Source: Paracoccaceae bacterium (GTDB lineage: Bacteria; Pseudomonadota; Alphaproteobacteria; Rhodobacterales; Rhodobacteraceae). From it: a DNA stretch of 10,158 nt. The notes under the pieces are model-generated. The model saw nothing but the letters and a program-made list of their open reading frames with translations. It did not search any database and was not told the origin of the DNA. The stretch spans positions 12,752 through 22,909 of the forward strand of contig JAGRMK010000196.1 in the NCBI GenBank assembly GCA_020441345.1. Direction: 5' to 3'. Both the position numbers and the translations under genes were made by a program. How positions within the stretch are numbered: the stretch's first letter is position 1; every line of letters begins with the position of its first letter. Positions 6,136 to 10,158 of the stretch are shown piece by piece.

Positions 6136-6693
6136 TCAGCGCGGGCTGCGCTTGGCCAGAATCCGTTGCAGCGTGCGCCGGTGCATCGACAACCGCCGCG
6201 CGGTTTCGCTGACATTGCGATCGCATTGCTCATAGACCCGCTGAATATGCTCCCACCGCACGCGGTCGGCCGACATCGGGTTTTCCGGAGGCTCTGGCAG
6301 AACCGCACCCTCGCGTTGCAGCAGGGCGTTGACCACCTCATCGGCATCGGCAGGCTTTGACAGATAGTCGGTCGCACCGATCTTTACGGCGGCGACGGCG
6401 GTGGCGATGGCACCATAGCCGGTCAGCACCACGATCCGCGCATCGGGCCGCTTGGCGCGCAGCACTTCGACCACATCCAGCCCGTTGCCATCTTCCAGCC
6501 GCAGGTCGATCACCGCATAGGCAGGGGGGCGCGCCGTGGCCAGCGCCTTGCCGGCCGCGACCGAACTCGCCATCTCGACGGCAAAGCCGCGACGCTCCAT
6601 CGCGCGCGCCAGCCGCTTGAGAAAGACCTCGTCATCGTCCACCAGAAGAAGCGAAACGTCTTCACCCAGATCGAGCGCATCGTCTTCAGCCAT
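6136..6693 (-). CDS. regA: Redox response regulator RegA (PrrA/ActR)
   Basis: This 185-aa protein has the family's usual length (184 in Rhodobacter). The receiver domain carries the acidic pocket VDDDE (19-21), the phosphoacceptor Asp63 in VIDLRLEDGNG, Thr91 in VVLTGYG and Lys113 in YLSKP. A proline-bearing linker LPEPPENP follows. The C-terminal Fis-type helix-turn-helix (RNVSETARRLSMHRRTLQRI) is the near-invariant DNA-binding end of RegA/PrrA/ActR. Phosphorylated by RegB under low oxygen or reducing conditions, it controls photosynthesis, respiration, carbon and nitrogen fixation genes in relatives. GAGGG lies 7 nt before the ATG. It has its own promoter and lies downstream of senC on the same strand. 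It ends back-to-back with marR, so the hvrA/spb gene found after regA in Rhodobacter is missing. Confidence 0.97.
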   Translation of the reverse strand: MAEDDALDLGEDVSLLLVDDDEVFLKRLARAMERRGFAVEMASSVAAGKALATARPPAYAVIDLRLEDGNGLDVVEVLRAKRPDARIVVLTGYGAIATAVAAVKIGATDYLSKPADADEVVNALLQREGAVLPEPPENPMSADRVRWEHIQRVYEQCDRNVSETARRLSMHRRTLQRILAKRSPR

Positions 6694-6719
6694 GCCACGT
6701 CCCTCTCGTTTGCTTCACC

Positions 6720-6748
6720 GATGTAGGGGCTACGCCGGTCAAGGTCAA
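6720..6748 (-). promoter_or_regulatory. Probable promoter for regA
   Basis: On the minus strand TTGACC (6748-6743) and TACATC (6725-6720) are separated by 17 bp. The -35 is a 5/6 match to the consensus. TTGACC is repeated directly after it (6742-6737). Transcription would start near 6713, leaving a leader of about 20 nt with GAGAGGGA. This would let regA be expressed independently of senC. Confidence 0.6.
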
Positions 6749-6776
6749 ACCATGTCAGGGCATCAGGCCGCTGAAG

Positions 6777-7397
6777 TCACGCGCGGTCCAGAAAACACTG
6801 GGCGGATTCGGCCGCTTCTTCGGCGGTCATGTCGTGGCGGAACACCTCGACGGTGCCATGTCCGGGCAGAACGAAATAGCTGAAGGTCGAGTGATCGACG
6901 AGATAGAACTCATCGCCCGTCTCCTGCCGGGCGAAAAACGTGCGATACGCCTGCGACGCGGCGCGCACCTGCTCTTCGCTGCCGGTCAGGCCGATCATGC
7001 GCGGGTGAAAGAAGCTGGCGAACGCACCGACCACCTCGGGCGTATCGCGCGCCGGGTCGATGGAAATGAACACCGGCTGCACGATATAACCCTGAGCTTC
7101 CAGCAACTCGGTGGCCAGCGCGTTGCGCGAATTGTCCAGCGGGCAGACATCGGGGCAGAAGGTATAGCCGAAATAGACGATCGACGGCATGGTGATGACA
7201 TCGGCATCAGTGACCGTTTCGCCCAGCGAATTGACCAGTTCGAAGGGCCCGCCAATCGACCCCAGCCCGCCCTGCATAGCGGTCTGGCGGCAGGGCGCGA
7301 ACGGGTCGTCGTCAGGGCCAGAAAAGGCCAGCCATCCCAACACGCCCAACAGCGCCGCAATGAAAGCCGCGGCGCCCACTGAATATGTCCGAATCAT
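6777..7397 (-). CDS. senC: SenC/PrrC, Sco-type copper protein
   Basis: This 206-aa protein has an N-terminal membrane anchor (about residues 7-25) and a periplasmic thioredoxin-like Sco domain. The copper-binding Cys81/Cys85 lie in YTFCPDVCP, and the third ligand is His169 in VDHSTFSYF. An extra Cys36 follows the anchor (FAPCRQTAM), as does a Cys near the C-terminus (AQCFLDRA). Sco proteins deliver copper to, or reduce, the cytochrome oxidase copper site. In Rhodobacter, SenC/PrrC is needed for normal cbb3 oxidase activity and links oxidase to RegB signalling. GAGGG lies 5 nt before ATG 7397. It is divergent from regB across 63 bp and followed by regA on the same strand after 83 bp, the classic arrangement. 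Confidence 0.95.
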   Translation of the reverse strand: MIRTYSVGAAAFIAALLGVLGWLAFSGPDDDPFAPCRQTAMQGGLGSIGGPFELVNSLGETVTDADVITMPSIVYFGYTFCPDVCPLDNSRNALATELLEAQGYIVQPVFISIDPARDTPEVVGAFASFFHPRMIGLTGSEEQVRAASQAYRTFFARQETGDEFYLVDHSTFSYFVLPGHGTVEVFRHDMTAEEAAESAQCFLDRA

Positions 7398-7460
7398 GCT
7401 ACCCTCGCGCGTTGTATCGTCCTCGGATGCGCTTGATGCCCCAGCAAGGGGCGCATAACA
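7398..7460. promoter_or_regulatory. 63-bp divergent control region between senC and regB
   Basis: Both genes must be transcribed from, or very near, this short spacer. GCCCC (7438-7442) and GGGGC (7448-7452) form a 5-bp stem with a 5-nt loop, and the right arm contains the only ribosome-binding-like sequence before ATG 7461. CATAAC (7454-7459) resembles a -10 box, but if it is used, transcription starts inside the annotated regB start. I could not find a convincing -35 or a clear RegA site by eye. Confidence 0.45.
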
Positions 7461-8891
7461 ATGTCCAAACCCCTTTCCGCGACAACAGGCCGCTTGATGG
7501 ACCTTCAGACAACAGGGCTGATGAACCGCGACGTTCAGGGGCATTGGGTCCGGCTGGAGACGCTGACGCGCGTGCGCTGGCTGGCTGCCTCGGGGCAGTT
7601 GGCGGCGCTTCTGGTCGCCTCGCTGGCGCTGGAATTGCAGTTTCCGCTGGTGCTTTGCCTTGGCGTCGTGGCGGTTTCGGCGCTGACCAACCTGCTCAGC
7701 AGCACGATCTATCCGCGCAGCAAACGTCTTTCGGAACTCGAGGCGATGCTGACGCTGGTCTTCGATACCGCGCAGCTTACGCTCTTGCTGTTTCTGACCG
7801 GCGGGTTGAACAACCCGTTCGCGCTGATGCTGATCGCCCCGGTGACGATTGCGGCGACCGCGTTGCAGTTGCGCAGCACGGTCATCATGGGGATGCTGAC
7901 GGTGTTCCTGGCCACCGTGCTCTCGGTTTCCTACGAGCCGCTGCGCCTGCGCGATGGCACGCCGCTGGAGCTGCCGGAATTGTTCCGCTTCGGGTTCTGG
8001 CTGGCGATGGTCATCGGCATTGCCTTTATCGGGCTTTATTCCCGCTCTGTCGCGGCCGAAAAGCATGCCCTGACCGAGGCGCTGCTGGCCATGCGCATGG
8101 CCTTGGCGCGTGAACAGAAACTGACCGACCTGGGTGGCGTGGTCGCCGCTGCGGCACATGAACTGGGCACCCCGCTGGCCACGATCAAACTGGCCTCGGC
8201 GGAACTCATTGACGCGCTGGCGGACGACCCCGAGCTGGTCGAGGATGCGCGCCTGATCCGCGAACAGGCAGACCGCTGCCGGTCGATCCTGCAATCCATG
8301 GGCCGCGCCGGCAAGGACGACATGCACCTAAGGAGCGCGCCGTTGGAAACCGTGCTGTCCGAGGCCGCGGCCCCGCACGCCGATCGCGGCAAGACCCTGG
8401 TCTTCGATATCCTTGCCGACACCTCGACCTGGCGCATGCCCGAGATCCAGCGCCGGCCCGAGATCATCCATGGCCTGCGCAACCTGGTGCAGAACGCCGT
8501 GGATTTTGCGCAGGCACAGGTCTGGGTCGAGGCCGACTGGAGCGAGACCACCATCCAGTTGCGAATCATCGACGACGGGCCTGGCTATCCGCCGCACCTG
8601 CTGGGCCGGATCGGCGAGCCCTATCTGCGCGACCGGCGCAGCGACAAGCGGCCCGAGTACGACGGCATGGGTCTGGGGTTGTTCATCGCCAAGACCCTGC
8701 TGGAGCGCACCGGTGCAACCGTGCGCTTTGCCAATTGCAACGGTCGCCGCGTTCCGCGCGGGTTTTCGGGCACGCGATGCGGCGCCATGGCCGAAGTCAC
8801 CTGGCCTCGCGCGATGATTGAATCCGACCCGCGCGGCGCGCTGGGCGAAAACCCGATGTTCGACGGACCCGGTTCGCGCCCGCGGCAATAG
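7461..8891 (+). CDS. regB: Redox sensor histidine kinase RegB (PrrB/ActS)
   Basis: This 476-aa inner-membrane kinase has hydrophobic segments from about residue 35 to 190. The quinone-linked redox box GGLNNPF is at 114-120. The H-box is AHELGTPLATIK with phosphorylated His233, and the redox-active Cys273 is in EQADRCRSILQSMG. The ATPase domain follows with NLVQNAVDFA (N box), DDGPGYPP and GMGLGLFIAKTLLERTGA. His233 and Cys273 are both eight residues later than His225 and Cys265 of Rhodobacter capsulatus, so spacing is conserved and the start may be slightly upstream of the ancestral one. ATG 7497 and ATG 7521 (MNRDVQGHW, close to relatives) are alternatives. It autophosphorylates when the quinone pool is reduced and signals to RegA. 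The C-terminal CGAMAEVTWP and ALGEN blocks are family-like, so I see no frameshift. Confidence 0.96.
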   Translation: MSKPLSATTGRLMDLQTTGLMNRDVQGHWVRLETLTRVRWLAASGQLAALLVASLALELQFPLVLCLGVVAVSALTNLLSSTIYPRSKRLSELEAMLTLVFDTAQLTLLLFLTGGLNNPFALMLIAPVTIAATALQLRSTVIMGMLTVFLATVLSVSYEPLRLRDGTPLELPELFRFGFWLAMVIGIAFIGLYSRSVAAEKHALTEALLAMRMALAREQKLTDLGGVVAAAAHELGTPLATIKLASAELIDALADDPELVEDARLIREQADRCRSILQSMGRAGKDDMHLRSAPLETVLSEAAAPHADRGKTLVFDILADTSTWRMPEIQRRPEIIHGLRNLVQNAVDFAQAQVWVEADWSETTIQLRIIDDGPGYPPHLLGRIGEPYLRDRRSDKRPEYDGMGLGLFIAKTLLERTGATVRFANCNGRRVPRGFSGTRCGAMAEVTWPRAMIESDPRGALGENPMFDGPGSRPRQ

Positions 8892-8907
8892 CGGCGATTA
8901 ACATCCT

Positions 8908-8923
8908 TTAACGTCGCCTTAAC
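8908..8923 (+). promoter_or_regulatory. CtrA-type binding site TTAA-N7-TTAAC
   Basis: TTAACGTCGCCTTAAC is an exact match to the CtrA consensus known from Caulobacter and used in Rhodobacterales. It lies in the 84-bp gap between regB and the PAS gene. A third TTAA (8898-8901) lies 6 nt further upstream. TTGACC (8929-8934) follows, but I find no good -10 box. The first TTAA pair also sits in a weak inverted repeat (GGCGA 8893-8897, TCGCC 8914-8918) that could instead be a loose hairpin after regB. Confidence 0.5.
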
Positions 8924-8975
8924 CAATCTTGACCATTCTCGATCCAGCCAAACGCTTCGCTGGCAGGATGGTCCC

Positions 8976-10158
8976 ATGCAGTCACCGCTCTTCTTTGCCC
9001 TTGTTCTGGTCGGCACCTCGATGCTGACGATGATCGCCGTGCTGATGATCGCCGGGGCGTTTCGCCGAACCGCCCGACCACACGGTGCGGCACCCTCGGG
9101 CGGCGGCGACCCGGTTTTTCTGTTTGAAGATGAGGTCTTGATCGATGCCAACGAACGCGGCGCCGCGTTGCACGCTTCATTGCGCCAGACGGGCACGCAA
9201 GGTGAGGGCAGCGACTGGCAGCGGCTGATGCGCTTCCTCGCCGCCGATTTCCCCGATCTCAAGCAGCATCTTGCCGATCATCAAGACGATGGCACCTTTT
9301 CCCTGACCGCCAACGACCCGGCCAGAAACCTGGACCTGACGGTCGAACGATCATCGGGAACCCTGCGTCTGACGCTGATCGATACCCTGGCCGAGGATGG
9401 CGTCGTGACCCTTGACCGGTTAAGCCACCGCGCCATGCAGGATGAGTTGACATTGCTGCGCCGCCTGATCGATGCGGCGCCGTTCATGTTCTGGCGTGAG
9501 GGCGCGCAGGGGCAGGTGACCTGGGCCAACGGAGCCTATCTGCGCCGTCTTGCCACGCAGTCCGAACTCATGACCTGGCCGCTTCCCGCCCTGTTTTCGG
9601 GCGGCAAACCCGACAGCCCGCAGCGGATCAGCCTGGCCGACCCGACCCATCCGGCGCGGCTCTCTTGGTTCGACGTCAATCGCGTCGCCGATGACGACGG
9701 CCTGCTGGCTTTCGCCCTGCCCGCCGATGACGTGCACCAGGCAGAACGCGCCAAACGCGATTTCATCCAGACCCTGACCAAGACCTTCGCAACCTTGCCG
9801 ATCGGGCTGGCAGTGTTCGACCGCACCCGTCGTTTGCAGATGTTCAACCCGGCCCTGACCGACCTGACCGGGCTGGAAACCGAATTCCTGTTGTCCCGCC
9901 CCGGGCTGGAAGGATTTCTCAACCGTATGCGCGACAAACACATCCTGCCCGAGCCGCGCGATTACCGCAGTTGGGCGCGGCGCCTGCTGGACATCGAAAC
10001 CAACGCCCCGCAAGGCGAATTCGAGGAAACCTGGACCCTGCCATCGGGCCAGACTTTCCGGGTCAGCGCCAATCCCCACCCCGACGGCGCGCTGGCCTTC
10101 CTGATCGAGGATATCACCTCGGAAACGCACCTCACCCGCAACGTCCGCGCCGAGATGG
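8976..10158 (+). CDS. Membrane-anchored multi-PAS signalling protein, C-terminus outside window
   Basis: The frame is open from ATG 8976 to the window end, 394 codons. AGGA lies 7 nt upstream of the ATG. Residues 4-28 form one hydrophobic anchor (LFFALVLVGTSMLTMIAVLM). A charged region lacking a family I can name follows. Two PAS-like units come next: about 156-255 (RRLIDAAPFMFWREG, TWANGAYLRRL) and about 262-385 (FATLPIGLAVFDRTRRLQMF, NPALTDLTGLE). The second ends in PHPDGALAFLIEDITSETH, after which a further PAS or a kinase domain could begin. It follows regB by 84 bp on the same strand. I recall a PAS protein at this position, followed by tsaE, in other Rhodobacterales, which would make it a conserved but uncharacterised neighbour of the Reg system. 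No output domain is visible here. Confidence 0.8.
   Translation, partial: MQSPLFFALVLVGTSMLTMIAVLMIAGAFRRTARPHGAAPSGGGDPVFLFEDEVLIDANERGAALHASLRQTGTQGEGSDWQRLMRFLAADFPDLKQHLADHQDDGTFSLTANDPARNLDLTVERSSGTLRLTLIDTLAEDGVVTLDRLSHRAMQDELTLLRRLIDAAPFMFWREGAQGQVTWANGAYLRRLATQSELMTWPLPALFSGGKPDSPQRISLADPTHPARLSWFDVNRVADDDGLLAFALPADDVHQAERAKRDFIQTLTKTFATLPIGLAVFDRTRRLQMFNPALTDLTGLETEFLLSRPGLEGFLNRMRDKHILPEPRDYRSWARRLLDIETNAPQGEFEETWTLPSGQTFRVSANPHPDGALAFLIEDITSETHLTRNVRAEM

Noticed and set aside
6777..8327. A 516-codon leftward frame that begins opposite regB and runs into senC
   Set aside because: Only the last 206 codons are SenC, with a ribosome binding site and membrane anchor at 7397. The upstream part is antisense to regB and has a Gln/Arg-rich shadow composition.
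8710..8800. A possible frameshift in the C-terminal part of regB, where the sequence looked unusual (FANCNGRRVPRGFSGTR)
   Set aside because: The downstream CGAMAEVTWP and ALGEN segments agree with the end of known RegB proteins in the same frame, so this is only a variable loop.

Overview
This window reads as an ordinary chromosomal stretch of an alphaproteobacterium of the Rhodobacter/Paracoccus/Roseobacter group (Rhodobacterales). The support is the high GC content, GCC/GCG/CTG-rich codon use, a complete redox-signalling cluster with regB divergent from senC-regA, a RegB with the GGLNNPF box and its conserved Cys, and several housekeeping genes typical of that order. I see no insertion sequence, phage gene, tRNA, rRNA, CRISPR array or other sign of recent transfer.

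Left end (1-1314): a leftward CAP-domain lipoprotein, cut by the window edge, and a rightward Tat-exported L,D-transpeptidase diverge from a 149-bp spacer. The spacer has a plausible promoter for each gene, and an almost perfect 28-nt dyad lies exactly between the two -35 boxes. Next (1467-1643) is a 58-aa exported membrane peptide with a strong ribosome binding site and codon use unlike its neighbours. It ends at a 14-bp-stem terminator shared with the convergent ferrochelatase gene.

Middle (1718-6135): a leftward methyltransferase-like gene and hemH form a probable pair. The methyltransferase start codon overlaps the start codon of rightward comF. Then come grxC (glutaredoxin 3 with a CGFC active site), a Nit-type carbon-nitrogen hydrolase and a MarR regulator, all rightward. 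The last two overlap by ATGA and the first two are 5 bp apart, so they look like one operon with a possible glutathione-maintenance theme.

Right end (6136-10158): regA lies leftward, with its stop codon directly abutting that of marR and with its own good promoter. senC lies upstream of it on the same strand, and regB is divergent. RegB senses redox state through the quinone pool and a Cys and phosphorylates RegA. SenC is a Sco-type copper protein for cytochrome oxidase assembly. The hvrA/spb gene that follows regA in Rhodobacter capsulatus and sphaeroides is absent here. Downstream of regB, behind an exact TTAA-N7-TTAAC (CtrA-type) site, begins a membrane-anchored multi-PAS protein cut by the window end.

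I do not see a wholly new system. The items most worth a second look are the CtrA-type box before the PAS gene, the 28-nt dyad in the envelope-gene divergent promoter, the small exported peptide, and the methyltransferase-fold protein that lacks its glycine-rich SAM loop.
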